Source of the DNA: an uncultured Lachnospiraceae bacterium | GTDB lineage: Bacteria; Bacillota; Clostridia; Lachnospirales; Lachnospiraceae | DNA: 37,544 bases | Assembly (NCBI GenBank): GCA_948470755.1 | Contig: CAOKPU010000031.1 | Location: 1 to 37,544, forward strand | Direction of reading: 5' to 3' | In this document: one piece after another, positions 24,643-33,171 of the stretch | Layout: each line of letters starts with the position of its first letter | Numbering within the stretch: the stretch's first letter is position 1 | Made by a program: the position numbers and the translations under genes | The notes under the pieces: model-generated | What the model saw: the letters and a program-made list of their open reading frames with translations, nothing else | Told to the model about the DNA's origin: nothing | Databases searched by the model: none

Positions 24643-26562
24643 TCATTCTTCCGATCCCAAGGCTTCCCAACGTTCCATAAGACTGTTGAGTTCTGCTTCG
24701 ATGCTTTCCTTTTCTTTGGACAGTTCCTGGAGTTTGGCTACGTTGGTGCAGACGTCTGGCCTTGCCATTTGACGGTCAATTTCCGAATCTTTGTTTTCCA
24801 GTTCTTCAATCCGTTTTTCAATGCGTTTAATCTCGTTTTCTTTTTTCCGCTGTTTTGCTTGTTGTTCTTTTTGCTCTTTCCAGCTTAACTTAGCGGCGGA
24901 GCTGCTTTCCCGGGTATGAGGGGAAGCGTCTTCTGCTGATGGGATGGGCGTGTTGTTTTCCTGTTTCTTTTCCAGATAGTAGTCGTAATTGCCAAGATAG
25001 CTGGTTAGTGTATTGCCGGATAGATCCAGGATGCGGCTGGCTGTCCGGTTGATGAAATACCGGTCGTGGGAGACATAAAGGACCGTTCCCGTATATCTGT
25101 TCAGGGCGTCTTCCAAAATTTCTTTGGAAGCGATGTCCAAATGGTTGGTAGGTTCGTCGAGAATAAGGAAGTTGGATTCCGACAGCATCAGTTTGGCGAG
25201 GGAGACTCTGCCCCGTTCGCCGCCGCTGATATCTCCGATCCGCTTAAATACGTCATCTCCTGTAAACAGGAAAGCGGCAAGGGTATTGCGGATTTCCGTG
25301 TTGTTCAGATAAGGATAATCATCAGAGATTTCTTCAAACAAAGTTTTTTCCATATGAAGGACATGGTGTTCCTGATCGTAATAGCCTATGTGGACGTTTG
25401 TGCCAAAACGGATGAAGCCGTTGTCAGGGTCAAGCAGTCCATTGATTATTTTCAGGATGGTGGTCTTACCGGTTCCATTGTCGCCTATAATCGCTACATG
25501 CTCCCCTTTTTTTAACGAAAAATGGATATTTTCAAACAGCCGCAGGGAGCCGAAGGATTTGGAGAGGTTTTCGATGGAAAGCACATCGTTGCCGCTGCTG
25601 TATTTTGGTTCTAAGGAGATGTGCATATCGGTACGTGCCTGCGTGGGTTTTTCCAGACGTTCTATTTTTTCCAACATTTTTTCCCGGCTTTCCGCCCGTT
25701 TGATGGATTTTTCCCGGTTAAATGATTTGAGCTTGGCAATGACCTCTTCCTGATGTTTGATTTCCTGCTGCTGGTTCATATAGGCTTTTAGCTGGGCGGT
25801 GCGCAGAGCCTCTTTTTTGACGGCGTAATTGCTGTAGTTACCGGTAAAGACGGTTGCTTTTGTCTGATCGATTTCTATGATTTTGTTGGAAATGCGGTCT
25901 AAAAAATATCGGTCATGGGAAACGATGATGACCGCTCCTTTGTAGTTTAAAAGGTAGGTTTCCAGCCAGGTAATAGAAGACATATCCAGATGGTTGGTAG
26001 GTTCATCCAACAGGATCAGGTCCGGTTTTAAAAGCAGAAGCTTCCCGAGGGCCACTCTGGTCTTTTGCCCGCCGGAAAGCGTGGAAATAGATTTGGTAAA
26101 ATCCTCTTCCGAAAAACCAAGCCCTTTTAAAACGCCGGTAAGTTCGCTGCGGTAAGTATAACCGCCGTTGGATTCAAACCGGTGGGTAAGCATAGAATAC
26201 GTATTCATTAGTTGTTCCAGTTCCTGGCCGGAAACTGTCTTCATTTCCAGTTCTATTTTCCTGATGCGGGCTTCCAAGTCAATGAGTTCTTGTTTGACAG
26301 TAAGCAGTTCGTCATAAATGGTATGGCTACTGTTGACGGATTGGTGTTGGGCAAGATATCCGAAGCTTTTATTTTTGGAGAATGTCACATTTCCTTCATC
26401 CGCAGCCAGCTCGCCGACGATGATCCGAAGCAGAGTAGTCTTTCCGGCGCCGTTTATTCCCACAATGGCCGCCTTGTCCTGATCTTCTATATGAAAAGAA
26501 ACATTTCTTAATATATTTTTTTCATTGAATGATTTGCAAATATTCTGGCACGACAGTATCAT
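24643..26562 (-). CDS. ABC-F family ATP-binding protein (YdiF/YfmR type)
   Basis: A soluble 639-aa protein with two ABC domains and no membrane segments, the architecture of ABC-F translation factors that act at the ribosomal E site. Domain 1 has Walker A GINGAGKTT (about 36-44), signature LSGGQKTRVALGK and Walker B LILLDEPTNHLD. Domain 2 has GDNGTGKTT, ISGGERGRVSLAK and FLILDEPTNHLD. The interdomain linker is highly charged and the C-terminus (about 555-635) is a predicted coiled coil. ATG 26562 has GGAGG eight bases upstream; an upstream start at 26637 would run into the promoter. It is divergent from rex, and in Bacillus ydiF also lies near rex (ydiH). Housekeeping or ribosome-rescue function is more likely than drug resistance, but not shown. 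Confidence 0.93.
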   Translation of the reverse strand: MILSCQNICKSFNEKNILRNVSFHIEDQDKAAIVGINGAGKTTLLRIIVGELAADEGNVTFSKNKSFGYLAQHQSVNSSHTIYDELLTVKQELIDLEARIRKIELEMKTVSGQELEQLMNTYSMLTHRFESNGGYTYRSELTGVLKGLGFSEEDFTKSISTLSGGQKTRVALGKLLLLKPDLILLDEPTNHLDMSSITWLETYLLNYKGAVIIVSHDRYFLDRISNKIIEIDQTKATVFTGNYSNYAVKKEALRTAQLKAYMNQQQEIKHQEEVIAKLKSFNREKSIKRAESREKMLEKIERLEKPTQARTDMHISLEPKYSSGNDVLSIENLSKSFGSLRLFENIHFSLKKGEHVAIIGDNGTGKTTILKIINGLLDPDNGFIRFGTNVHIGYYDQEHHVLHMEKTLFEEISDDYPYLNNTEIRNTLAAFLFTGDDVFKRIGDISGGERGRVSLAKLMLSESNFLILDEPTNHLDIASKEILEDALNRYTGTVLYVSHDRYFINRTASRILDLSGNTLTSYLGNYDYYLEKKQENNTPIPSAEDASPHTRESSSAAKLSWKEQKEQQAKQRKKENEIKRIEKRIEELENKDSEIDRQMARPDVCTNVAKLQELSKEKESIEAELNSLMERWEALGSEE

Positions 26563-26608
26563 TCTTTTTTCCTCCAAACGTAAAGATAGCCTTAAGCCGT
26601 TTCCCTCC

Positions 26609-26637
26609 ATTTTACATAGCGGGAAGGGCGCTGTCAA
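26609..26637 (-). promoter_or_regulatory. Promoter of the ABC-F gene
   Basis: On the minus strand, perfect TTGACA (26637-26632), 17-bp spacer, TAAAAT (26614-26609). The leader is about 40 nt, so no long attenuating leader of the kind found before resistance ABC-F genes is present. Confidence 0.75.
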
Positions 26638-26655
26638 TAAGAGCGGAACATCTAT

Positions 26656-26684
26656 TTGACATTATTTTGGCAGTCTTATATAAT
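26656..26684 (+). promoter_or_regulatory. Perfect consensus promoter of rex
   Basis: TTGACA (26656-26661), 17-bp spacer, TATAAT (26679-26684). Transcription near 26691 places any coding start before that point out of reach, which sets the rex start at GTG 26716. The -35 box lies 18 bp from the oppositely oriented ABC-F -35 box. Confidence 0.88.
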
Positions 26685-26715
26685 AATGAAGAATACTAAT
26701 ATAGGGGGCAGCACC

Positions 26716-27354
26716 GTGGAAGAAAAGGAAATTTCACAGGCGGTTATCGGACGCCTGCCGCGATATTTCAGATATCTGGGTGAACTTAAAGATGAGGGGA
26801 TTGAACGGGTATCTTCGCAGGAATTAAGCGATATTATGCAGGTCACCGCTTCGCAGATCAGGCAGGATCTGAATAATTTTGGCGGTTTCGGGCAGCAAGG
26901 GTACGGGTATAATGTGGAGTTCCTTTATGAAGAAATCGGCAGGATTCTTGGGATTGACCGGAAGCATAACCTGATTATCATAGGGGCGGGGAATTTGGGA
27001 CAGGCGTTGGCGAATTATATGAATTTTGAACGCCGCGGATTCTTATGCAAAGGTATTTTCGATAACAATCCTAAGCTCTACGGAAGAAAAATAAGAGGGA
27101 TTGAAGTACAGCCTATGGAGGCTATGGAGCGGTTTGTGCCAGACAATAATATTGATATCGCAGTGCTGACGATACCGAAGGGCGAAGCGGCGGGGATTGC
27201 AAAGGAACTGATCCGGTATGGCATCAAAGGGATTTGGAATTTTGCCCATGTGGATTTGAAGGTGCCGGAAGGGGTACAGGTAGAAAATGTCCATCTGTCC
27301 GACAGCCTGATGAAGCTGTCTTATAATATTAGCAGATTTCAGAATGACAAATAG
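26716..27354 (+). CDS. rex: Redox-sensing transcriptional repressor Rex
   Basis: Homodimeric repressor that binds DNA when NAD+ is high and releases it when NADH rises, controlling fermentation genes. The 212 residues from GTG 26716 match usual Rex length. The N-terminal winged helix includes VIGRLPRYFRYL and SQELSDIMQVTASQIRQDL; the linker GGFGQQGYGYNV is characteristic; the Rossmann NAD(H) motif is IIIGAGNLGQALANY; the C-terminal NFAHVDLKVPEG segment leads to the domain-swapped helix. The GTG start, with GGGGG seven bases upstream, is preferred because earlier starts (26656, 26686) lie within or before the promoter. No canonical Rex operator (TTGTGAA-type or TTGTTAA-type palindrome) was seen at its own promoter. 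Confidence 0.95.
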   Translation: MEEKEISQAVIGRLPRYFRYLGELKDEGIERVSSQELSDIMQVTASQIRQDLNNFGGFGQQGYGYNVEFLYEEIGRILGIDRKHNLIIIGAGNLGQALANYMNFERRGFLCKGIFDNNPKLYGRKIRGIEVQPMEAMERFVPDNNIDIAVLTIPKGEAAGIAKELIRYGIKGIWNFAHVDLKVPEGVQVENVHLSDSLMKLSYNISRFQNDK

Positions 27355-27400
27355 GCCAATAGCGGATATTATGGCGGACAAAGACAGAAGTGAGGATATT

Positions 27401-28093
27401 ATGGCGCGTTCAGAGAATACATTTAAGGAGGCGTTGGCAGGGAAGAATATTCCCTTGCTGACATTAGATAATAAATGGCATCAGCTTTTTACGCAGGCGC
27501 AGACGGAGATCCCGGTGGAAGTACGGCGCGGGGAGGATCAGCTTAATGAGCTGATCAGGAAGCAGGGGAAGCTGAATACGGAGTCCAAGGAAATCCGGAA
27601 GCTGAAAAAAAGACTGATGGCAGAGATTATGGAGCTGGCAGATTCTACAGGAGGCAACCCGGATGCGGCTTCCGAAAAAAAGATGGAGGATAACAGGCGG
27701 CTGATCAATGAATGCAATGAAAAGCTGGAAGACTATGCCAGGGAACTTAGGCTGCTGCCGGAAGAGATTTCGCGGATTAATTATAAACTGATGCTTGTGA
27801 CGATGGATATCTGTTATAAAAGGATTGCGGAAAATACAAGGGAGATTGACGGGATCGACAGATGGGTCAAGGATATAAGGATTGAGATTAAGAAGAAGCT
27901 GATCCGCAAGGATGAAAGCGAGAAGGCGGTTTTTGATTTGTATTCTTATATGCATGATATTTTTGGCGCGGAAGTGATAGAGATATTTGATATGAAGTAT
28001 AATCCGGAAGAGCGTAGAAAGGCCAGGGCCGAAAGGGCGGCAAGAAAAAGGGATGCTGCCGTCCAAAAGGGGATTGTGACGAAAAAAGCATGA
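27401..28093 (+). CDS. Charged helical protein of unknown function downstream of rex
   Basis: A 230-aa, strongly charged, probably all-helical cytoplasmic protein; the family is not recognised. The region from about 45 to 130 has long heptad-like stretches that suggest coiled coils, and the last 30 residues are Arg/Ala/Lys-rich and likely basic tail. There is no membrane segment or signal peptide. ATG 27401 is preferred because GAGG lies five bases before it. Starts at 27371 or 27344 are in frame, the latter overlapping rex by 11 bp. No promoter or terminator separates it from rex, and a strong terminator follows, so it is probably cotranscribed with rex. Confidence 0.75.
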   Translation: MARSENTFKEALAGKNIPLLTLDNKWHQLFTQAQTEIPVEVRRGEDQLNELIRKQGKLNTESKEIRKLKKRLMAEIMELADSTGGNPDAASEKKMEDNRRLINECNEKLEDYARELRLLPEEISRINYKLMLVTMDICYKRIAENTREIDGIDRWVKDIRIEIKKKLIRKDESEKAVFDLYSYMHDIFGAEVIEIFDMKYNPEERRKARAERAARKRDAAVQKGIVTKKA

Positions 28094-28114
28094 AGCAGGA
28101 ATAGTAATGGATGG

Positions 28115-28146
28115 AATACGTCGAAACGGGGTTTTGACGTATTTTT
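28115..28146 (+). terminator. Terminator of the rex transcription unit
   Basis: A 13-bp stem with one G-T wobble, AATACGTCGAAAC (28115-28127) with GTTTTGACGTATT (28131-28143), GGG loop, ending in five T (28142-28146). Confidence 0.92.
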
Positions 28147-28221
28147 AAATCGCCGGATCGGACGATTGCCCCGGGGAAAGTATTTTATAAACAGTGGCAA
28201 AGGGAAGGGAGAAAGGCGCGG

Positions 28222-29766
28222 ATGAAGCGGTATTTAGTTTCTTCAAAAGAAATGAAAGAATATGACCGGAATACGATAGAATATTTTGGAGTGCCTTCTA
28301 TGGCGCTTATGGAGCGGGCGGCTCTGGCTGTAGCTGAAGAAATCAAAGCGAGGTTTCCGGCGGGGAAAAAGGTCTTGATTGCCGCGGGAAACGGAAATAA
28401 CGGCGGAGACGGCATTGCTCTGGGCAGGATGCTGAGGCAGGATGGTTTTGATGTGGATTTCTGTCTGATCGGCGACAGGGGAAAATGCAGCGAAGAGACA
28501 AAAATGCAATTGAAAATAGTGGAAAAATATGGATATCCTTTGCAAAGCAAAATGGAAGATAAGGAATATGATATTATAGTGGATGCTTTATTTGGGGTGG
28601 GGCTTTCCAGAAAGCTGGAAGGAAAGTTTGCAGAGGCCGTCCGTCAAATAAATAAAAGCAGTGCATTTGTCTGCTCTGTGGATGTGCCTTCCGGCATCCA
28701 TGCGGATGACGGGGAAGTGATGGGAGAAGCGGTGCGGGCGGATCTTACGGTGACGTTTGCATTTGAAAAACTGGGCCATATGCGGTATCCGGGCCGTGGA
28801 TACGCAGGGGAAACCATCTGCAGGGATATAGGGATCACACCGGAAAGCTTTTTGGGAAGCGCGCCGGAAGTTTATACTTTGTCGGGGGCGGTAGACGACG
28901 CTATGCCGGCAAGATATGGGGGAGGCAATAAAGGTTCTTTCGGGAAGGTATTAGTGATTGCCGGAAGCGTGAATATGAGCGGGGCGTGTGAATTATGCGC
29001 TAAAAGCGTCTATCGGATGGGAGCCGGCATGGTAAAAATCATAACTCCGGAGGAAAACAGGATAATCGTCCAAACGAATATCCCGGAAGCGCTTTTTGCC
29101 CCTTACCGGATAAATGAAGGGAAAACAGGGGAAAGTCCGGAAAAACTGCATAAACTATTGGAAAAAGAAATGGAATGGGCGGACTGTATTGTAATCGGGC
29201 CGGGCATAGGGAAGGGTAAGGAGGCTTATACGCTTTTAGAGCATGTTTTAACTGACGGTGGAAAACCTCTTGTCATAGATGCGGATGGGCTGAATTTATT
29301 GGCGGAGGATCATGAGCTAAAAGGGATGCTGGCGGAGAGGGGGAAAAGGGTCCCCAATGCCGTCCTGACTCCCCATCTGGCGGAATTTTCCAGGCTTTGC
29401 GGCTGTACGCCGGAGGAGGCGAAAAAGGATGTTTTGCATAAAACGAAGGAAATGGCGGGAAGGTACGGCTGCGTCGTTGTATGTAAAGATGCGGGGACTG
29501 CGGTGGCTGTGCCAAATGAGCCGGAGATTTATTGGAATACCGTCGGAAATGACGGCATGGCGACAGCAGGGATGGGAGACGTGCTCGCAGGCGTGATAGG
29601 AGGCCTTCTGGCGCAGGGGATGGAAGCCGGGAAGGCGGCCGTCCTGGGCGTATATATCCATGGATTGGCTGGGGATATGGCGGCCAAGGAAAAGGGAAAA
29701 TATGCGTTAATGGCAGGGGATGTAATAAACTGCCTGGGAAGCGTTACGAAACAGGGGAAGGGATGA
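28222..29766 (+). CDS. nnr: Bifunctional NAD(P)H-hydrate epimerase / ADP-dependent dehydratase
   Basis: Repairs hydrated NAD(P)H: the N-terminal domain (YjeF_N, about 1-210) interconverts R and S forms of NAD(P)HX, and the C-terminal ribokinase-fold domain (about 225-514) dehydrates the S form using ADP. The 514-aa length matches the fused bacterial enzyme. Landmarks are MALMERAA (about 27-34) and AAGNGNNGGDGIALGR (about 54-69) in domain 1; GSFGKVLVIAGS, VIGPGIGKGKEA, DADGLNLL, LTPHLAEFSRL and GNDGMATAGMGDVLAG in domain 2. GGGAG precedes ATG 28222. It heads a plausible operon with alr and mazF, as known in other Firmicutes. Confidence 0.95.
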   Translation: MKRYLVSSKEMKEYDRNTIEYFGVPSMALMERAALAVAEEIKARFPAGKKVLIAAGNGNNGGDGIALGRMLRQDGFDVDFCLIGDRGKCSEETKMQLKIVEKYGYPLQSKMEDKEYDIIVDALFGVGLSRKLEGKFAEAVRQINKSSAFVCSVDVPSGIHADDGEVMGEAVRADLTVTFAFEKLGHMRYPGRGYAGETICRDIGITPESFLGSAPEVYTLSGAVDDAMPARYGGGNKGSFGKVLVIAGSVNMSGACELCAKSVYRMGAGMVKIITPEENRIIVQTNIPEALFAPYRINEGKTGESPEKLHKLLEKEMEWADCIVIGPGIGKGKEAYTLLEHVLTDGGKPLVIDADGLNLLAEDHELKGMLAERGKRVPNAVLTPHLAEFSRLCGCTPEEAKKDVLHKTKEMAGRYGCVVVCKDAGTAVAVPNEPEIYWNTVGNDGMATAGMGDVLAGVIGGLLAQGMEAGKAAVLGVYIHGLAGDMAAKEKGKYALMAGDVINCLGSVTKQGKG

Positions 29767-29832
29767 AGCAAGGGAGGGACGATTTGACCTTAAGGCAGGG
29801 GAGACGACCGGGAAAGAAAGGCAAGGTATGAG

Positions 29833-31014
29833 ATGATAGAAAAATACAGCAGGATATATGCGACCATTGATTTGGATGCGGTTCGTTTTAATATAGAGAA
29901 TATGCAGTCCGGATTGTCGGAAGGGACAAAGGTAATTGCCGTAATCAAGATGGATGGGTATGGACACGGCGCAGTGCCGGTGGCAAAGGAGTTGGAACCG
30001 CTTGGCTGTATCTGCGGGTTTGCTGCTGCTACGGCGGAAGAAGCGCTGATCTTAAGATCCGCCGGGATTAAAAAACCGTTATTGGTCTTAGGGTATGCAT
30101 TTCCCTGTAGTTATAAAGAGATGATAGAAAAGGATATCCGGGTTACTGTATTCAGGGACGATATGTTAGGGCAGTTGGCAGAAGCGTCCAAAGAAGCGGG
30201 GAAAAAAGCAAAAGTCCATATTAAGCTGGATACCGGTATGTCGCGGATCGGCATTTGCCCGGATCAAACGGGAATGAGATTTGTGAAAAAGACGCTAGAG
30301 ATCCCGGAAATTGAGGTGGAAGGGATTTTTACCCACTTTGCGAGGGCGGATGAAAAAGAAAAATCGCCGGCAAGGCGACAGCTTGCATTATTCCGGGATT
30401 TTATTGCAAAAATAGAAAAAGAGGCCGGATATGCAATTCCGGTCTGTCATTGCTCCAACAGTGCGGGGATCATAGAATTGAGAGAGGCGGATATGGATGC
30501 TGTCCGGGCAGGTATTGCGATGTACGGCTTGTGGCCATCCCGGGAAGTGGCAAGGGATGTGGTGGATCTAAAGCCGGTGATGGAATTAAAGAGCCGGATC
30601 ATCTATATAAAAGAGGTGGGGCCGGGAACGGAGATAAGCTATGGTGGGACTTATACTGCCAAAGAAAAAAGGAGGATAGCTACGGTTCCTGCAGGTTATG
30701 GGGACGGTTATCCAAGGGGGCTGTCGAATAAAGGATATGTCCTGGTCCATGGGAAAAAGGCCCCGGTAACCGGAAGGATATGCATGGATCAGTTTATGAT
30801 AGATGTTACGGATATTCCCGATGCGGCGGAAGGGGACGTAGTAACTTTAATCGGAAGAGAAGGGGAAGAACGGATTACAATGGAAGAATTGGGGGAGCTG
30901 TCCGGGCGGTTTCACTATGAACTCGCCTGTTGCATTGGGAAAAGGGTACCCCGGATTTATTTGAAATCAGGGAAAATAAGAGAAACCAAGGATTATTTTC
31001 AGGATTTTGAATAG
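29833..31014 (+). CDS. alr: Alanine racemase
   Basis: PLP-dependent fold type III enzyme converting L- to D-alanine for peptidoglycan. The 393-aa length is typical. The PLP lysine lies in VIKMDGYGHGAV (about 37-48; commonly KANAYGHG, so MDG replaces the usual ANA). Other landmarks are HIKLDTGMSRIG (about 130-141), EGIFTHFARADE, HCSNSAGI, AGIAMYG and the C-terminal tyrosine region EISYGGTY, with TGRICMDQFMIDVT near 315-328. The ribosome-binding site is weak (AAGG). It lies between nnr and mazF; the 68-bp gap to mazF encodes nothing visible. It serves cell wall synthesis, consistent with a housekeeping operon. Confidence 0.97.
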   Translation: MIEKYSRIYATIDLDAVRFNIENMQSGLSEGTKVIAVIKMDGYGHGAVPVAKELEPLGCICGFAAATAEEALILRSAGIKKPLLVLGYAFPCSYKEMIEKDIRVTVFRDDMLGQLAEASKEAGKKAKVHIKLDTGMSRIGICPDQTGMRFVKKTLEIPEIEVEGIFTHFARADEKEKSPARRQLALFRDFIAKIEKEAGYAIPVCHCSNSAGIIELREADMDAVRAGIAMYGLWPSREVARDVVDLKPVMELKSRIIYIKEVGPGTEISYGGTYTAKEKRRIATVPAGYGDGYPRGLSNKGYVLVHGKKAPVTGRICMDQFMIDVTDIPDAAEGDVVTLIGREGEERITMEELGELSGRFHYELACCIGKRVPRIYLKSGKIRETKDYFQDFE

Positions 31015-31082
31015 AAATTGAATACCTTCAGATAAACTGGCAATAATTTAGCCATAGAAGTTTAAATGAAGGGTGAGAAGAA

Positions 31083-31439
31083 ATGAAACGTGGAGATATT
31101 TATTATGCGGATTTAAGACCGGTCATCGGTTCAGAGCAAGGCGGCGTGCGGCCAGTGTTGATTATCCAGAATGATGTAGGGAATAAACATAGCCCGACGG
31201 TAATCTGCGCCGCCATCACCTCGAAGTTGAATAAGGCAAAGCTGCCTACTCATATCGAATTGAATGCGGACGAATACGATATGGTCAAAGATTCGGTTAT
31301 TTTATTGGAACAGTTAAGAACGATCGACAAAAGAAGGCTGAAGGATAAGGTATGCCATTTGGACAGCGGGATTATGGATAAGGTAAATGAGGGGCTGTTG
31401 ATCAGCTTGGAATTAGGGGTATTCTGCCATAATACATAA
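31083..31439 (+). CDS. mazF: MazF/EndoA-type endoribonuclease toxin, apparently without MazE
   Basis: A 118-aa PemK/MazF ribosome-independent mRNA interferase closely resembling Bacillus EndoA (NdoA). Visible features are the N-terminal [20 protein letters not shown], the RPVLIIQND segment containing the catalytic-region Arg, AAITSK with the conserved Ser/Thr, HIELN, and [13 protein letters not shown]. In Bacillus, alr is followed by antitoxin ndoAI and then ndoA; here the 68 bp between alr and mazF contains no antitoxin ORF. GGGTGAGAAG before ATG 31083 is the likely ribosome-binding site. Activity, and how the cell tolerates it, cannot be judged from sequence; a trans-encoded antitoxin is possible. 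Confidence 0.95.
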   Translation: MKRGDIYYADLRPVIGSEQGGVRPVLIIQNDVGNKHSPTVICAAITSKLNKAKLPTHIELNADEYDMVKDSVILLEQLRTIDKRRLKDKVCHLDSGIMDKVNEGLLISLELGVFCHNT

Positions 31440-31684
31440 GATGGTTACAGTCTATGGGAATCCATATCTAAACCTGGCGCGGCATATTGATAAATTGTCT
31501 TAAGGCGGGCTTTCATTTTCAGGCTGAAGCATCCGGTCGGAGATCATAAGCATTATTTCTGATGGTATGCGGCAGACGGAAAAGGAGGCCTGTTTTTGTT
31601 TCAGGGAAAAGGGGATGTCTGCTGCGCGCGAAAGAGTATGCAGGCCGGACGGTTACGGATTTTATGGATTGTCCGGCCGTTTGC
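31440..31684 (+). other. Intergenic region after mazF with one long hairpin
   Basis: Nothing convincingly coding. GGCCGGAC (31643-31650) pairs perfectly with GTCCGGCC (31671-31678) around a 20-base loop, followed by GTTTGCTT, and may terminate the nnr-alr-mazF transcript. A perfect AAGGAGG (31582-31588) stands in front of no credible gene. Confidence 0.5.
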
Positions 31685-31713
31685 TTGACGAAAGGGAAGT
31701 AAGATGGTATAGT
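31685..31713 (+). promoter_or_regulatory. Promoter of the CNNM/CorC-type gene
   Basis: TTGACG (31685-31690), 17-bp spacer, TATAGT (31708-31713). The start near 31720 leaves a leader of about 45 nt to ATG 31765. Confidence 0.7.
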
Positions 31714-31764
31714 TACTGTGATTATCTGGGTCTATATTTATTTTAAGATAAAGGAGATGGGATT

Positions 31765-33168
31765 ATGGACGATGGCGGGCCTACTGCCAGTATAATTTTA
31801 TTTGTAACCCTGATTTTGACCGACATGTTTTTTTACGGGTTTGGTTCTGCGATCAGCAGTTTGAACTTTAAGGATGTGGAAAAAAGGGTCAAAGAAGAAA
31901 ATGATAAAAAGTCCGGCAGGCTGGCGGAGATTATAGAAAACCCGGCGAAATATGTAAATATGGTACAGCTTATCGTGACTTTGATCAATATCGTTATGGG
32001 AAGCTTTTACCTTGGCATCTGGCTGCGGGGGATGCGCCGGCTTGTGGCTGTATATGCGAAGCCGGGAACTGTCTGGGCGGCTGCGGCAGGATCGGAGATT
32101 ACCGGTGTGGTCACGCTCGTTCTTACCGTAGCGGCGCTGACTTACATATTGTTGACCTTTGGCGTGCTTCTGCCTAAGAAAATGGCGGCGCGGTACCCGG
32201 AAAAGTGGGCGTATATGTGCATTAACCCGGTTTACTGCGTGATGCGCATACTTTCCCCTTTTACCTGGCTGGTAACAGTAAGCGTAAACGGGATCCTGCG
32301 TCTGTTTGGGATGAAGGTGGACGACGGCCTGTCGGATGTGACGGAAGAAGAAATCATTTCAATGGTAAACGAAGGGCATGAACAAGGGGTGCTGCTTGCC
32401 ACGGAGGCGGAGATGATTACGAATATCTTTGAATTCGGCGACAAAGAAGCCCATGATATTATGACCCACCGGAACCATATAGTGGCCGTGGAGGGGGATA
32501 TGCCCCTGAAAGAAGCGGTGGCTTTTATGTTGGATGCCAATAACAGCCGTTTTCCGGTGTATGAAGAAAATATCGACCATATTATCGGCATCCTTCATCT
32601 GCGGGATGCTATGCGCATCCATGCTTTACAGGAGGACGTCAATCTTCCGGTCAGGGAAGTGGAAGGCCTGTTGCGGGAAGCGGCGTTTATTCCGGAGACA
32701 AAAAATATCGACGCCTTATTCCAGATGATGCAGTCGACGAAAACCCAGATGGTGATTGTGGTGGATGAATATGGACAGACTTCCGGGCTATTGGCCATGG
32801 AGGATATTTTGGAAGAAATCGTTGGAAATATCCTGGATGAATACGACGAGGATGAAGAACATATTGAAGCTACCGACAATGCGGACGAATATATTATAGA
32901 AGGAAAGACTCCTTTAGAAGAACTGGAAGAGCGGTTTTCCATTTCTTTTGATGAGGAGGAGTTTGAAACCTTAAACGGTTTTTTGATTTCCAAACTGGAT
33001 AAGATCCCGGAAGAAAACGAAGACTTTGACATTGATGTGGAAGGCTATAATTTTAGGATTTTGTCCGTGGAAAATAAAATGATACAAAGCGTCTTAGTAA
33101 CAAAAATCAAGCAGCCGGAACCGGAAGACGGAGACGGCGGAGAAGAAAACAGGAAAGAAGAGGATTAG
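31765..33168 (+). CDS. Hemolysin C/CorC-type membrane protein (CNNM, CBS and CorC domains)
   Basis: A 467-aa membrane protein of the HlyC/CorC (CNNM) family, members of which are linked to magnesium or cobalt export rather than hemolysis. The N-terminal DUF21/CNNM domain (about 1-190) has transmembrane segments near 8-28, 67-90, 105-135 and 150-180. A pair of CBS domains covers about 215-345, including HNHIVAVEGDMPLKEAVAFM and VIVVDEYGQTSGLLAMEDILEEIVG in split form. A C-terminal CorC/HlyC domain follows (about 365-450), with an acidic tail. AAGGAG lies seven bases before ATG 31765. It has its own promoter; yebC follows after 3 bp, so the two are probably cotranscribed. Confidence 0.93.
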   Translation: MDDGGPTASIILFVTLILTDMFFYGFGSAISSLNFKDVEKRVKEENDKKSGRLAEIIENPAKYVNMVQLIVTLINIVMGSFYLGIWLRGMRRLVAVYAKPGTVWAAAAGSEITGVVTLVLTVAALTYILLTFGVLLPKKMAARYPEKWAYMCINPVYCVMRILSPFTWLVTVSVNGILRLFGMKVDDGLSDVTEEEIISMVNEGHEQGVLLATEAEMITNIFEFGDKEAHDIMTHRNHIVAVEGDMPLKEAVAFMLDANNSRFPVYEENIDHIIGILHLRDAMRIHALQEDVNLPVREVEGLLREAAFIPETKNIDALFQMMQSTKTQMVIVVDEYGQTSGLLAMEDILEEIVGNILDEYDEDEEHIEATDNADEYIIEGKTPLEELEERFSISFDEEEFETLNGFLISKLDKIPEENEDFDIDVEGYNFRILSVENKMIQSVLVTKIKQPEPEDGDGGEENRKEED

Positions 33169-33171
33169 AAG

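Noticed and set aside
24643..26562. Antibiotic-resistance ABC-F (Vga/Lsa/Msr type)
   Set aside because: The leader is short with no attenuator peptide, and the divergent position next to rex matches the housekeeping YdiF-like group.
26563..26637. N-terminal extension of the ABC-F protein
   Set aside because: It runs through the ABC-F promoter; the family starts at the MILSCQNI segment, with GGAGG before ATG 26562.
26656..26715. N-terminal extension of rex
   Set aside because: The extra codons coincide with the -35 and -10 boxes of a perfect promoter and lie upstream of the likely transcript start.
31615..31746. 43-codon frame (and a 30-codon TTG frame after AAGGAGG at 31582) upstream of the CorC-type gene
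   Set aside because: Both cross the GC hairpin and the promoter region, and the products resemble nothing. The strong AAGGAGG is noted in the intergenic feature but not called as a gene.
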